A stretch of DNA of 64,000 nt from positions 434,001-498,000 of the forward strand of contig NZ_CP016364.1 of NCBI RefSeq assembly GCF_001888185.1, read 5' to 3'. The DNA is from Phaeobacter porticola (GTDB lineage Bacteria; Pseudomonadota; Alphaproteobacteria; Rhodobacterales; Rhodobacteraceae). Each line of letters begins with the position of its first letter. Position 1 is the first letter of the stretch. The notes under the pieces were generated by a model. It ran no database searches and was not told where the DNA came from. It saw only the letters and a program-made list of their open reading frames with translations. Both the position numbers and the translations under genes were made by a program. Of this stretch, positions 8,204 through 16,920 are shown piece by piece.

Positions 8204-8905
8204 ATGGCTGATCATCATCTGCCCGGAAATCCACCGGTGCCGCTGACTCTGCGCCGGTCGGCGCGGGCGCGCCGGATCAGTTTGCGGATCTCAGGTTTGG
8301 ATGGACGGGTGACGCTGACTTTGCCCTCTCGGGTGCCTGATCGCGAGGCGCTGGCCTTCGCCCGAGAGAAGGAAAGCTGGATCCGGGAGCACCTGTCGAA
8401 ACACCCGGACAGCATAGCTGTTGACTATGGCTGCGTGCTGCCAATCGACGGGCGACCACGGCAGGTGGTGGCAGGGCCCGGCCGCCGGGTATTGCTGGAG
8501 GCGCGCAGCCTGATCGTGCCCGGTGCCGAAAAAGGCGCGAACCCAGGGCGGCGTATCCAGCGATACCTACAAGAGCTGGCCCGTGATCGCTTGGCCGGGG
8601 CCTCTGACGGCTACGCGGCGGTGCTGGGACGCAGCTACAGCCGGATCAGCCTGCGCGACACCCGGTCCCGCTGGGGGTCCTGCTCATCCGATGGGGCCCT
8701 GATGTATTCATGGCGCCTGATCTTGGCGCCGCCGGAGGTGTTGCGCTATGTTGCGGCTCATGAGGTGGCCCATCTGGCTGAAATGAATCATTCGCCCGCA
8801 TTCTGGGCGGTCGTGCAGCAGCTCTATGGCAACTACGATGGCGCACGGGACTGGCTGCGCCGCGAAGGCAATCACTTGCATCGCTTTCGGTTCAGCGCAC
8901 CATAA
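8204..8905 (+). CDS. M48-like metallopeptidase of the YgjP/DUF45 family
   Basis: Protein of 233 residues. The zinc motif HEVAHLAEMNHSPAFW near residue 187 (HExxH plus a downstream His) is that of the YgjP/SprT-like DUF45 group; the preceding RWGSCSSDGALMYSWRLILAP is the other conserved block. The N-terminal half, with SARARRISLRI and a helix REALAFAREKESWI, is also typical. Start at 8204 is preferred to a codon 57 bases upstream because MADHH fits the family start and lies behind a purine-rich stretch. Probable cytoplasmic zinc protease; substrate unknown. Confidence 0.87.
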   Translation: MADHHLPGNPPVPLTLRRSARARRISLRISGLDGRVTLTLPSRVPDREALAFAREKESWIREHLSKHPDSIAVDYGCVLPIDGRPRQVVAGPGRRVLLEARSLIVPGAEKGANPGRRIQRYLQELARDRLAGASDGYAAVLGRSYSRISLRDTRSRWGSCSSDGALMYSWRLILAPPEVLRYVAAHEVAHLAEMNHSPAFWAVVQQLYGNYDGARDWLRREGNHLHRFRFSAP

Positions 8906-8972
8906 ATCGGCTCTGGTGACATGATGCACGTTTCGGTTGACGGTGGCTGTATTTGTGATCACAAGATCCGCC

Positions 8973-9629
8973 ATGTCCAATCCCATTCGCCCCACCGCTG
9001 AACCGCCCACGGGATCCGCCCATGACCGTGTTTATCGCGCGTTGCGCACCCGCATTATGCATGGAGAGGTCGCGCCCGGACAGGCGTTGACGCTGCGTGG
9101 CATCGGGCGGGAGTTTGAGGTGTCGATGACACCTGCCCGCGAATCGGTCCGACGTCTGGTGGCTGAAGGGGCCTTGTTCCTGTCCTCTTCAGGGCGGGTC
9201 TCGACGCCCGAGCTGACCAATGAGCGGATCGAGGAACTGGCCGCTCTGCGTGCCTTGATTGAGGTGGAACTGGCAAGCCGCGCCCTGCCACGGGCGCATA
9301 TGGCGCTGATCGACCGGTTGCAGAGCATCAATGCCAATGTGGCCGAGATGATCTCGAAACGCGACGCCTGCGGCTACATCCGTACGAATCTGGAGTTTCA
9401 CCGAACGTTGTATCTGCGTGCGCAGGCACCGGCGATGCTGGCCATGGCAGAGACCGTTTGGTTGCAACTGGGGCCAACCATGCGGGCGCTTTACGGGCGT
9501 CTGCGACGAACCGAGCCGCCGCAGAACCACAAGCTGATTATTGCTGCGCTGAAAGCCGGGGATGAGCCGGGGCTGCGGCTGGCGGTGCGGTCTGATGTGA
9601 CCCAAGGGCTGCGGTTGCTGGCGGGGTAG
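8973..9629 (+). CDS. GntR family transcriptional regulator (FadR/FCD type)
   Basis: Protein of 218 residues. N-terminal winged helix with the typical opening HDRVYRALRTRIMHGEVAPG and LRGIGREFEVSMTPARESVRRLVAEG, then an FCD ligand-binding helical domain (NERIEELAALRALIEVELA, EFHRTLYLRAQ). FCD regulators usually sense small carboxylates. The ATG at 8973 was chosen over a TTG 36 bases upstream. No catabolic operon adjoins it, so its regulon cannot be read from context; the convergent neighbour is a membrane protein. Confidence 0.88.
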   Translation: MSNPIRPTAEPPTGSAHDRVYRALRTRIMHGEVAPGQALTLRGIGREFEVSMTPARESVRRLVAEGALFLSSSGRVSTPELTNERIEELAALRALIEVELASRALPRAHMALIDRLQSINANVAEMISKRDACGYIRTNLEFHRTLYLRAQAPAMLAMAETVWLQLGPTMRALYGRLRRTEPPQNHKLIIAALKAGDEPGLRLAVRSDVTQGLRLLAG

Positions 9630-9638
9630 GTCGCGCAG

Positions 9639-10541
9639 TCAGCTGCCGCTAAGCGCATCGCCCAGCGTTTTTGTCCCGCGATCACTGGCCTTTGGCACGA
9701 CGCGATAGAGTGCGTTGACGCAGCAAAACAAGGCAAAGCCCAAGAGGCCGATACAGAGGGCGGTGACGAGGACTTGCCCAAAGACCTGCCCCCGTAACCA
9801 GTCAAATACGCTGCCGATACCGTCTGGATTGTCGGCAGAGGCCGACATGGCGGCCTTAATGATCAATGCGCCAATAACGCCGATGACCACGCCGTTCGCA
9901 GCGACACCGATTTTCAAGGGTGTATTAAGGCGCCGGGTGGTCGCGTTGGCTTTGAGATGTGTTCGGTAGCCTTCGTTCCATGCCTTGTGAAGGTAGTAAC
10001 CCGCTGCACCCAGCGTCAGCAGGCCAGCCACCCCGAGGAGGATCGCGCCGACCGGCGACGACGCAAGCTGTGCGATCTTATCACCGCCGGTGCCACTACC
10101 GGACTGATGGTCGATCAAAACTGTGACGGCAAGCCCCGCCATGATGAAGTGGACGAGACCCGTCACCACCATCGCCGTGCGGGCGATCAGGCCCTTGATA
10201 CCAGCCCCGTATGCTTCGAGGTCCCAGACGCTGTCGACCACACGCCAGACTGCGTAGGCTGCCAATCCCAGAATGATTGCGAGTAGTACAATTGTACCCC
10301 AGCCACCATCCAGCCATTCCAGCGCTTCCGTGGTGCCTTTTGCACCGCCGCCCTGCCAGATCGACCAGAGCGATGTACCGGAAATCGTCAGATAGACCAG
10401 CGCCCGACCACCGTAGCCTGCACGCATAATGGGTATTGCCCAAGAGAAGTCATCGGGGTTGATCTGGTCAAGGATCTCATTGCGGGTTTGTTGCGAGGGC
10501 AGGGCGCGATTTGCGCGCCCTGATTTCAGGCGGTCTGACAT
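9639..10541 (-). CDS. DUF1206 membrane protein
   Basis: About 300 residues from the ATG at 10539-10541; another ATG lies 30 bases further upstream. The sequence has three repeats, each with two membrane segments and an arginine-rich linker (AYAVWRVVDSVWDLEAYG and similar), for six segments in all, which is the DUF1206 architecture. Role unknown. It stands alone, convergent with the GntR gene with 9 bases between the stops. Confidence 0.85.
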   Translation of the reverse strand: MSDRLKSGRANRALPSQQTRNEILDQINPDDFSWAIPIMRAGYGGRALVYLTISGTSLWSIWQGGGAKGTTEALEWLDGGWGTIVLLAIILGLAAYAVWRVVDSVWDLEAYGAGIKGLIARTAMVVTGLVHFIMAGLAVTVLIDHQSGSGTGGDKIAQLASSPVGAILLGVAGLLTLGAAGYYLHKAWNEGYRTHLKANATTRRLNTPLKIGVAANGVVIGVIGALIIKAAMSASADNPDGIGSVFDWLRGQVFGQVLVTALCIGLLGFALFCCVNALYRVVPKASDRGTKTLGDALSGS

Positions 10542-10639
10542 GATGGCGCTCCTGACCCTGAGAAAGGGCATTTACTGGTTAAATGCGCAACACCGCAGTA
10601 TTGTTCCGAATTTGAGTGTCTCAGGGCAGGCAGGAATAG

Positions 10640-10675
10640 CAAAAAACCCCGGCGCAAAGGCCGGGGTTTCATTTT
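10640..10675 (-). terminator. Intrinsic terminator downstream of accA
   Basis: Stem AACCCCGGC/GCCGGGGTT with a 5-base loop. On the minus strand it is followed by six T residues, so it terminates the leftward accA transcript. Confidence 0.85.
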
Positions 10676-10698
10676 AAATCAGAGCGTTGCAGGTGGCC

Positions 10699-11661
10699 TT
10701 AGGCCGCCAGCCCCTTGGAGCCGATGTCCAGGAACTTTTGGCGGCGGTCCTTGATCAGGGCGGCGGCGTCCTTGCCGTCCAGCTCTGCCAGCATGTCGGA
10801 CAGCGCGCCGCGCACCGCCTCAAAGGCGGCATCAGCATTGCGGTGGGCGCCACCGAGCGGCTCGGGGATGATCTTGTCCACCACGGCCAGTTCCTTGAGG
10901 TTCTGGGCGGTGAGGCGCAGGGCCTCTGCGGCTTCGCGCATCTTCTCGGCATCTTTCCAGAGGATAGACGCGCAGCCTTCGGGGCTGATCACAGAGTATA
11001 CGGAATGTTCCAGCATCGCCACGCGGTTGGCCGTGGCAAAGGCCACAGCACCGCCAGAGCCGCCTTCCCCAATGATGATGGAGATCAGCGGCACGCCGAT
11101 TTTTAGGCACATTTCGGTTGAGCGGGCGATGGCCTCGGACTGGCCGCGCTCTTCGGCCCCTTTGCCGGGGTAGGCACCTGCGGTATCGACCAAGGTCACA
11201 ACGGGCAGACCAAACCGGCCGGCCATTTCCATCAGGCGGATTGCCTTGCGGTACCCTTCGGGGCGGGCCATGCCGAAGTTATGGGCGATACGCGCCTTGG
11301 TGTTGGAGCCTTTCTCATGGCCGATCACCATCACGGGCTGATCGTTGAACCGGGCCAATCCGCCCATCACAGCCAGATCATCGGCAAAGTTCCGGTCGCC
11401 GGCCAGCGGTGTATATTCTGTGAACAGCGCGTCGATATAGTCGCGGCAATGGGGGCGTTCCGGATGACGGGCCACCTGACATTTGCGCCAAGGCGTCAGA
11501 TCCTTGTAGAGATCGATCAGCAATTGCGCCGCCTTCGCATCCAGGGCGGCGGCCTCATCGGTCAGATCAGCCTCTTCATTTGCCCGTGCCAGGGCGCGCA
11601 GTTCTTCCGCTTTGCCTTCGATTTCGGCCAACGGTTTCTCAAAATCCATGTACTGGGTCAT
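10699..11661 (-). CDS. accA: Acetyl-CoA carboxylase carboxyltransferase subunit alpha
   Basis: Transfers carboxyl from biotin to acetyl-CoA with AccD, the first committed step of fatty acid synthesis. The 320-residue product has the AccA landmarks: [18 protein letters not shown] at the start, [61 protein letters not shown] and [16 protein letters not shown]. Full length. Single-gene unit with an intrinsic terminator behind it. Confidence 0.97.
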   Translation of the reverse strand: MTQYMDFEKPLAEIEGKAEELRALARANEEADLTDEAAALDAKAAQLLIDLYKDLTPWRKCQVARHPERPHCRDYIDALFTEYTPLAGDRNFADDLAVMGGLARFNDQPVMVIGHEKGSNTKARIAHNFGMARPEGYRKAIRLMEMAGRFGLPVVTLVDTAGAYPGKGAEERGQSEAIARSTEMCLKIGVPLISIIIGEGGSGGAVAFATANRVAMLEHSVYSVISPEGCASILWKDAEKMREAAEALRLTAQNLKELAVVDKIIPEPLGGAHRNADAAFEAVRGALSDMLAELDGKDAAALIKDRRQKFLDIGSKGLAA

Positions 11662-11780
11662 GTCGTCTCACTCGAGCGGTTTGCCCGATATATGGCCCCA
11701 AGGGCCGACGGATGCAACTCAGCAAGATTTGTGAAGTGCTACTATGGCATTCAAATCGGGTCAGAAGAGGGACGTTTTCC

Positions 11781-12617
11781 ATGAGCAACTCCTATGAGGA
11801 CCGCATTCTGCGGGTGCTGGGATATATCTACGACAACCCGGAGGGGGATCTGTCGCTGGATGCGCTGGCGGATGTTGCGGCGATGTCGCGGTTTCACTGG
11901 CACAGGGTATTTCGCGCCCTGACCGGGGAAACCTGCGCGCAGGCGGTGCGCCGGATCCGGCTGCATCTGGCCGCAACAGCGCTGGTGCAGGGCGCAGCCC
12001 CGGTTGAGAGCATCGGCCGCGCCGCAGGGTATCCCAACACGCGATCTTTCGCGCGGGTCTTTGCCGAGAGCTATGGGGCGTCACCCGCGGCCTTTCGCAG
12101 GAAGGGCCGTCTTCTGCCGCCCAATCCCAACCTGATGTCCCAAGGAGACCCTATGTTCCCCACCACCATTCGCGATGAACCCGCCCGCACCCTGGCCGCA
12201 TTGGCCCACAAGGGGGCCTATAGTGAGATCGGCCGCAGCTTTGAGGCGTTCTCAGCGCTGTGCACGGCGCGCAATCTCTGGCCGCAGATGCGCCAGATGA
12301 TCGGCGTCTATCTCGACAGTCCCGATACAGTCCCCGATGCCGAGCTGCGCAGCTATGCCGGGGCAAGCACGGCTGAGGGGGTCGCCCTGCCTGAGGATAT
12401 GGAAGAGGTGGCTCTGCCCGGTGGTAAGACCGCAGTGATGACCTACAAGGGGCCGTATTCCGGCATCCATGCCGCCTATAGCGATCTGTTTGGAGCGTGG
12501 CTGCCACAGTCGGGCGAGGAACCCGCCGATGCGCCCTGCTATGAGATCTATCTCAATGATCCGCATCAGGTCGCACCGGAGGAGTTGTTGACGGAGATCT
12601 GCCTGCCGCTGAAGTGA
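11781..12617 (+). CDS. AraC family regulator with GyrI-like effector domain
   Basis: Protein of 278 residues. The N-terminal 100 residues are an AraC-type double helix-turn-helix (LSLDALADVAAMSRFHWHRVFRA and ESIGRAAGYPNTRSFARVFAE). The C-terminal half from about residue 125 (TTIRDEPARTLAALAHKG, then TAVMTYKGPYSGIHAAY) is a GyrI/SbmC-like domain, which binds small hydrophobic or cationic effectors in related regulators such as Rob and BmrR. The domain order matches the known AraC-GyrI class. No resistance pump is adjacent; the convergent LysE exporter 3 bases away could be coincidence. The ATG at 11781 was chosen because the first helix follows directly. Confidence 0.88.
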   Translation: MSNSYEDRILRVLGYIYDNPEGDLSLDALADVAAMSRFHWHRVFRALTGETCAQAVRRIRLHLAATALVQGAAPVESIGRAAGYPNTRSFARVFAESYGASPAAFRRKGRLLPPNPNLMSQGDPMFPTTIRDEPARTLAALAHKGAYSEIGRSFEAFSALCTARNLWPQMRQMIGVYLDSPDTVPDAELRSYAGASTAEGVALPEDMEEVALPGGKTAVMTYKGPYSGIHAAYSDLFGAWLPQSGEEPADAPCYEIYLNDPHQVAPEELLTEICLPLK

Positions 12618-12620
12618 CGC

Positions 12621-13217
12621 TCAGCGCTGCAGCAGGATCGCGGCCAGCGACGCAAGAAGCAGGGCCGCCATGGTCCAGTTGAAAGCCCGCAGCTGTGCGG
12701 GGCGGGTCAGCAGCCGACGCAGCTGCTGGCCCAGCAATGTCCAGGTCGAGGCCGAGAAACTGCCCACCAGAAGATAGGTGCCGGAGACCCAGAGAATGGC
12801 AGTCACATCGCGGCTGGTCGCATAAAGGGTGATTGCGCCAAGGGCCATCGCCCAGGCCTTGGGGTTGACCCACTGGAAGGCGCAGGCCTGAAGGAAACTC
12901 AGCGGTGTCCCCTGCGCCTCGCCATCGCGCGGCGGGGCCGCATTGGCGACTTTCCACGCCAACCACAGCATATAGGCCACCGACAGTGCCGTCATGATCC
13001 AGGTGAGCGCGGGGAAGGCATCAAACAGCTGCATCACCCCGAGGCCGACCGGTAGAATCATCAACGGAAAACCGACTGCAACGCCGGTGAGATGCGGAAC
13101 TGAGCGACGAAAGCCGAAATTTGCACCGGAGGCCATCAGCATCAGATTGTTGGGTCCGGGCGTGAAGACAGTGCCAAAGACAAAGGCGGCGAGGGCGAGG
13201 AAGAGTTCGTAAGTCAT
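12621..13217 (-). CDS. LysE/RhtB family amino acid exporter
   Basis: Inner-membrane protein of 198 residues with about six membrane segments. The conserved start MTYELFLALAAFVFG then TPGPNNLMLMASGANFG is the LysE signature, and FQWVNPKAWAMALGAI is the second conserved block. It is divergent from an Lrp/AsnC regulator at 13291, a pairing common for amino acid exporters controlled by their substrate. The start at 13217 removes a short non-family extension. Confidence 0.9.
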   Translation of the reverse strand: MTYELFLALAAFVFGTVFTPGPNNLMLMASGANFGFRRSVPHLTGVAVGFPLMILPVGLGVMQLFDAFPALTWIMTALSVAYMLWLAWKVANAAPPRDGEAQGTPLSFLQACAFQWVNPKAWAMALGAITLYATSRDVTAILWVSGTYLLVGSFSASTWTLLGQQLRRLLTRPAQLRAFNWTMAALLLASLAAILLQR

Positions 13218-13290
13218 GGCGATGAAAATGCAGGGCATTTGAGCGAATGAAATTGCGTTCTCTACGAATTATCGTCATGTTTTGCAACAA

Positions 13291-13743
13291 ATGGCGAAGC
13301 TGGATCAAATAAACGACAGGATATTGCAGGAGTTGAACCGCGACGGGCGGATCAGCAATCTTGAGCTGGCGGATCGCGTGGGGCTGTCGCCTTCTGCCTG
13401 TCTGCGTCGGGTGCAGGAGCTGGAGCGCAGCGGAATCATCACCGGATATCGTGCGGTGTTGAACCGGCAGGCGATGGGCGTTGGCTTCGTCACCTACATT
13501 GGGGTGGGTCTGGGCGAGCACACCAAAGAAGCGCAAGAGGCGTTTGAGGTGGCCATGCGGCGGGCGCCGGAGGTCGTGGAGTGCCACAATATCACCGGAA
13601 CCATCGAATATCTGTTGCGGGTCGAATGTGCGGATCTGCCCAGCTACAAGCAGTTTCATACCGACATTCTGGGGACATCTCCCTATGTGACCTCAATCAC
13701 CACCTATGTGGTGATGGGATCGCCCAAGGATATGCGGGCCTGA
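13291..13743 (+). CDS. Lrp/AsnC family regulator, probably of the LysE exporter
   Basis: Protein of 150 residues: N-terminal helix-turn-helix (INDRILQELNRDGRISNLEL then ADRVGLSPSACLRRVQELE) and C-terminal RAM ligand-binding domain (EVVECHNITGTIEYLLRV). ATG at 13291 chosen over a TTG 9 bases upstream. It lies divergent from the lysE-type gene, with 73 bases between the starts, so it most likely senses an amino acid and controls export. Confidence 0.88.
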   Translation: MAKLDQINDRILQELNRDGRISNLELADRVGLSPSACLRRVQELERSGIITGYRAVLNRQAMGVGFVTYIGVGLGEHTKEAQEAFEVAMRRAPEVVECHNITGTIEYLLRVECADLPSYKQFHTDILGTSPYVTSITTYVVMGSPKDMRA

Positions 13744-13763
13744 AAGCCGGGGCGGCGTTTTTT

Positions 13764-13784
13764 GAGTATTTTGGGAAAGGTGAC
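13764..13784 (+). repeat. Dispersed intergenic repeat, copy 1
   Basis: GAGTATTTTGGGAAAGGTGA directly after a GC-rich stretch and 20 bases past the stop of the Lrp gene. Nearly the same sequence occurs at 16815-16835 (19 of 21 positions). I recall this motif as frequent after genes in Rhodobacterales. Confidence 0.5.
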
Positions 13785-13794
13785 GGGGCTGACG

Positions 13795-14400
13795 TCAGTC
13801 CGCGCCTGTGAGGTTCTGCATGGCGATGGCGGGGGATGTCAGCACCGGAATCTCTGTTTCAATCAAGGCGGCAGCTCCGGCCATGGAGGCCTGCGCCAGC
13901 ACCACGCAGGAGGTATCGGCCACCAAGGCGAGGCTGGTGCTGACCCAGGTGGCGATCTGTTTGTGGAACAGATCGGTATCGCCTGCGGTGAAATGTGGCC
14001 AGAGACCGGTCAGAGGCAGGGTGCGGATTTCTGTTGATTTGCCGAGGTCGCGGAAGGCGCGCTCCAACAGGGCCGTAGAGGGCGCGCGCGTGCTTTCCAG
14101 ACAATAAGCAATCAGCACCGGTCCGCCGATCTGCGCCGCAGCCTGCATCATCGGCCAGTCGAGCCGGGTGGCGCCGGCGCTTTCGGCCAACTCTCCCAAT
14201 GTGGTGCAAGTGCAGAGGACAGGGCCGGTCAGGCGCTGGATTTCGGCGGTGATTTCCCGGCGAAGCGCGTCGTCGATGCCGTCTTGTGCCCGCTCCAGCC
14301 AGCCGGGACGGACGATATGATGCAGCTTTGCTGCGCCCGCCAGCGCATCGAAGCTGGCGACATGGACCTCGGCAGTATGAATCAGGGTGAGATCGACCAT
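13795..14400 (-). CDS. Asp/Glu/hydantoin racemase-like protein
   Basis: Protein of 201 residues. A cysteine-rich loop CTCTTLGELAE near residue 80 matches the first catalytic cysteine region of the Asp/Glu racemase superfamily; the second half has VLAQASMAGAA, where a second catalytic Cys is usual, but here the position reads Ala-Gln-Ala. A missing second cysteine would argue against a normal two-base racemase, so it may be a decarboxylase- or isomerase-like variant. It lies upstream of mcl1 on the same strand, 81 bases apart, and across from the dgc operon. Start at 14400 removes a non-family extension. Confidence 0.6.
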   Translation of the reverse strand: MVDLTLIHTAEVHVASFDALAGAAKLHHIVRPGWLERAQDGIDDALRREITAEIQRLTGPVLCTCTTLGELAESAGATRLDWPMMQAAAQIGGPVLIAYCLESTRAPSTALLERAFRDLGKSTEIRTLPLTGLWPHFTAGDTDLFHKQIATWVSTSLALVADTSCVVLAQASMAGAAALIETEIPVLTSPAIAMQNLTGAD

Positions 14401-14445
14401 GTGCTTCGCCTGCCTTTGCCTACATCTTGACGGATTACTGTTCTT

Positions 14446-14469
14446 CCGGGGGCACTGTCGCACCCCCGG
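14446..14469. terminator. GC-rich hairpin between the racemase-like gene and mcl1
   Basis: CCGGGGG and CCCCCGG with a 10-base loop, lying upstream of the racemase-like start and downstream of the mcl1 stop region. A run of four T follows only on the plus strand, which does not match the leftward genes, so its role is uncertain. Confidence 0.35.
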
Positions 14470-14481
14470 TTTTACAAATCA

Positions 14482-15444
14482 TTAGCCGTTCTGGGCGATC
14501 AGCTCCGATTGGGCCACGATCACCTCAGCCTGTTTGATGGAGGCTATATCGACCAGACGGCCCTTGTAGACAGTGGCACCTTCGCCATTGGCCTTGGCTT
14601 GCTCCATGGCGGCGAGGATTTCGCGCGCCTCACCTACGGCCTCATCCGAGGGGGTGAAAACCTGATTGGCCAGCGCGATCTGTTTGGGGTGGATGGCCCA
14701 TTTGCCCACCATGCCGAGCGTGGCGGAGCGTTTGGCCTGAGCGATGTAGCCATCGTCGTCGGAGAAATCCCCAAATGGGCCATCAACCGGCAGAATGCCA
14801 TGTGTGCGGCAGGCGGCGACAATGGCGGCCTGCGCCCAGTGCCAGGGGTCGGACCAGTGTTTTTCGCCCGCGCGCAGCATATAGTAGTTCTCCTGCGTGC
14901 CGCCGATGCCGGTGGTCTGCATGCCCATGGAGGCGGCGAAGTCTGCAGCCCCGAGGCTCATGGCCTGCAGGCGGGGGCTGGCGGCGGCGATGGCCTCAAC
15001 ATGTGCAATGCCGGCGGCCGATTCGATGATCACCTCGAAGGATATCGGTTTGGTTCGGCCCTTGGCGCGTTCAATCGCCGTGACCAGTGCGTCAACGGCA
15101 TAGACATCTTCGGCGCAGCCCACTTTGGGGATCATGATCTGGTCCAGCCGGTCACCAGCCTGCTCCAGAAGATCGACCACATCGCGGTACCAATAAGGCG
15201 TATCCAGCCCATTGATCCGCACGGAGATGTATTTGTTGCCCCAGTCGACGGTGTTCAGGGCCTCAATCACATTGGCGCGGGCCACGTCCTTGTCCAAGGG
15301 CGCGACCGAATCCTCAAGGTCGAGGTTGATCACATCTGCTGCGGAGGCCGCCATTTTGGGAAACAGCTTGGTGTTGGAGCCGGGGCCAAACAGTTGACAG
15401 CGGTTCGGGCGGGCCGGGGCGGCAGGTTGGATGCGAAAGCTCAT
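14482..15444 (-). CDS. mcl1: L-malyl-CoA/beta-methylmalyl-CoA lyase
   Basis: Mg-dependent lyase that splits malyl-CoA to acetyl-CoA and glyoxylate and beta-methylmalyl-CoA to propionyl-CoA and glyoxylate, in the ethylmalonyl-CoA pathway of acetate assimilation. The 320-residue product starts MSFRIQPAAPARPNRCQLFG and carries DVINLDLEDSVAP (metal-binding Asp), FEVIIESAAGIAHVE, SLGAADFAASMGM and GKWAIHPKQIALAN. It agrees with the Rhodobacter sphaeroides enzyme, as I remember it, over its whole length. A typical HpcH/HpaI aldolase fold. It is transcribed towards the racemase-like gene. Confidence 0.93.
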   Translation of the reverse strand: MSFRIQPAAPARPNRCQLFGPGSNTKLFPKMAASAADVINLDLEDSVAPLDKDVARANVIEALNTVDWGNKYISVRINGLDTPYWYRDVVDLLEQAGDRLDQIMIPKVGCAEDVYAVDALVTAIERAKGRTKPISFEVIIESAAGIAHVEAIAAASPRLQAMSLGAADFAASMGMQTTGIGGTQENYYMLRAGEKHWSDPWHWAQAAIVAACRTHGILPVDGPFGDFSDDDGYIAQAKRSATLGMVGKWAIHPKQIALANQVFTPSDEAVGEAREILAAMEQAKANGEGATVYKGRLVDIASIKQAEVIVAQSELIAQNG

Positions 15445-15759
15445 GTTGTCGACCTCTGGGTAATGATGTGTCGTAATTTCTTGTTGTTTTGGTATTAAGT
15501 TTCAAGGAGAGCTGCAAGCGTTTTGTGCAGCCGCAGCATTGCGCGTGCAGAAACAGATGCTGTGGGGATCGATCCGGGTGAGGGTGTAAGCAAGGAACGG
15601 GCGTATATCATCCTTGATAGGGAGGATCTTCTGGTATTTCTCATTCAGTTCGAAGATTCATGCGTCAATTTTCAAATGTTGCGCAGAATTCGGGATCCTC
15701 TCGCGGGCGCGCTCTCCTACACTCGCGCGGAACTCGACTATTCCTGAGGAGGCCCCGCC
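15445..15759. other. Divergent promoter region mcl1 / dgcN
   Basis: About 315 bases between mcl1 and dgcN. No convincing gene is seen; short open frames lack family features. A strong ribosome binding site GAGGAGG stands just before dgcN. Both promoters must lie here. Confidence 0.5.
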
Positions 15760-16761
15760 ATGATCGAGACCCCATATCTGCTGTTTCTGGGTGATGCGCC
15801 CGATATGCTGGCCGCCAAGGTGGCCATCGGTATTCGCGACTGGCGCCCTGACCACGCCGTGGGTCAGATCCGCCTGCCTGGCTGTGGCGCGGATCTTGGT
15901 CTGACCGATATGTCGCTGGTCGAGGCCAAGGCGGCGGGTGCCAAAACGCTGGTGATCGGCGTTGCCAATCGTGGCGGCGTGATCTCTCCGGCATGGAAAG
16001 AGGTGCTGATTGCAGCCTTGGAGATGGGCTATGATCTAGCGTCCGGTCTGCACAATCTGTTGCGGGACGAGGGGGATCTGGTCGCGGCCGCCCAGACCCA
16101 TGGTGGTACGCTGCATGATGTGCGCGTGCCGACCGTTGGCTATCCGATCGCCAATGGCGTTAAGCGCAGCGGCAAACGCTGCCTCGCTGTTGGCACCGAT
16201 TGTTCAGCGGGCAAAATGTATACCGCGCTGGCGATGGATGCCGAGATGCAGAAGCGGGGCATGAAGTCGACCTTCCGCGCGACGGGTCAGACAGGTATCC
16301 TGATCACCGGCCACGGTGTGCCTCTGGATGCGGTGATTGCCGATTTCATGGCCGGTGCCATCGAGTATCTGACCCCGGACAATGAGGACGATCACTGGGA
16401 TCTGATCGAGGGGCAGGGCTCATTGTTTCACGTGTCCTATTCCGGTGTGACCATGGCGCTGGTGCATGGTGGCCAGCCGGATGCGCTGATCCTGTGTCAT
16501 GAGCCGACCCGTGAGCATATGCGGGGTTTGCCGGGCTACAAGCTGCCGAGCCTTGAACAGCTGCGCGATACGGCGCTGCCGCTGGCGCAGGTGTCCAATC
16601 CAGACTGCAAAGTTGTGGGTATCTCGGTCAACACCCAGCACCTGAGCGAAGACGAAGCGAAATCCTATCTCGCCGAAGTTGAGGCCCGTATGGGGCTGCC
16701 GGCTGTGGATCCCTATCGCCATGGCGCGGGCCGTCTGGTGGACGCGCTGGACGCTGTGTGA
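15760..16761 (+). CDS. dgcN: DgcN, D-glutamate N-acetyltransferase (DUF1611 family)
   Basis: Protein of 333 residues of the DUF1611 type. Visible are an N-terminal Rossmann-like half (LLFLGDAPDMLAAKVA, LVIGVANRGG) and a P-loop-like motif GTDCSAGKMYTALAM near residue 147, followed by FRATGQTGI and ALVHGGQPDALILCHEP. In marine bacteria the DgcN/DgcA pair converts D-glutamate to N-acetyl-D-glutamate and then to the L form; that assignment comes from published family knowledge, while the adjacency to dgcA is seen here. First gene of a three-gene unit. Good Shine-Dalgarno GAGGAGG. Confidence 0.85.
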   Translation: MIETPYLLFLGDAPDMLAAKVAIGIRDWRPDHAVGQIRLPGCGADLGLTDMSLVEAKAAGAKTLVIGVANRGGVISPAWKEVLIAALEMGYDLASGLHNLLRDEGDLVAAAQTHGGTLHDVRVPTVGYPIANGVKRSGKRCLAVGTDCSAGKMYTALAMDAEMQKRGMKSTFRATGQTGILITGHGVPLDAVIADFMAGAIEYLTPDNEDDHWDLIEGQGSLFHVSYSGVTMALVHGGQPDALILCHEPTREHMRGLPGYKLPSLEQLRDTALPLAQVSNPDCKVVGISVNTQHLSEDEAKSYLAEVEARMGLPAVDPYRHGAGRLVDALDAV

Positions 16762-16781
16762 TCTAACCCCTGCTGCCGCCG

Positions 16782-16835
16782 GGGGTGGGCCGAAGGGGCC
16801 GGAGCCTCCGGCGGGAGTATTTTTGGAAAGATGAC
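16782..16835 (+). repeat. Dispersed intergenic repeat with GC-rich palindrome, copy 2
   Basis: A GC-rich part containing CCGGAGCCTCCGG is followed by GAGTATTTTTGGAAAGATG. The tail matches the copy at 13764-13784. It lies between dgcN and dgcA. Hairpin plus T-run could attenuate transcription into dgcA. Confidence 0.5.
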
Positions 16836-16920
16836 ATTGGGGTGCCCGGCCGTGCGGGTGTCCTTTGGGCCTTTTCCGGTTCTTTAGACAAAGAAAACAA
16901 CCGTAGTTATGGAGAGACAA

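Noticed and set aside
7771-8211. Plus-strand frame of 146 residues opposite the FYDLN gene
   Set aside because: It is the complement of an acidic low-complexity coding region and the minus strand has the family signature.
15523-15747. 74-residue frame before dgcN
   Set aside because: No domain or supporting ribosome binding site; it lies in a divergent promoter region.
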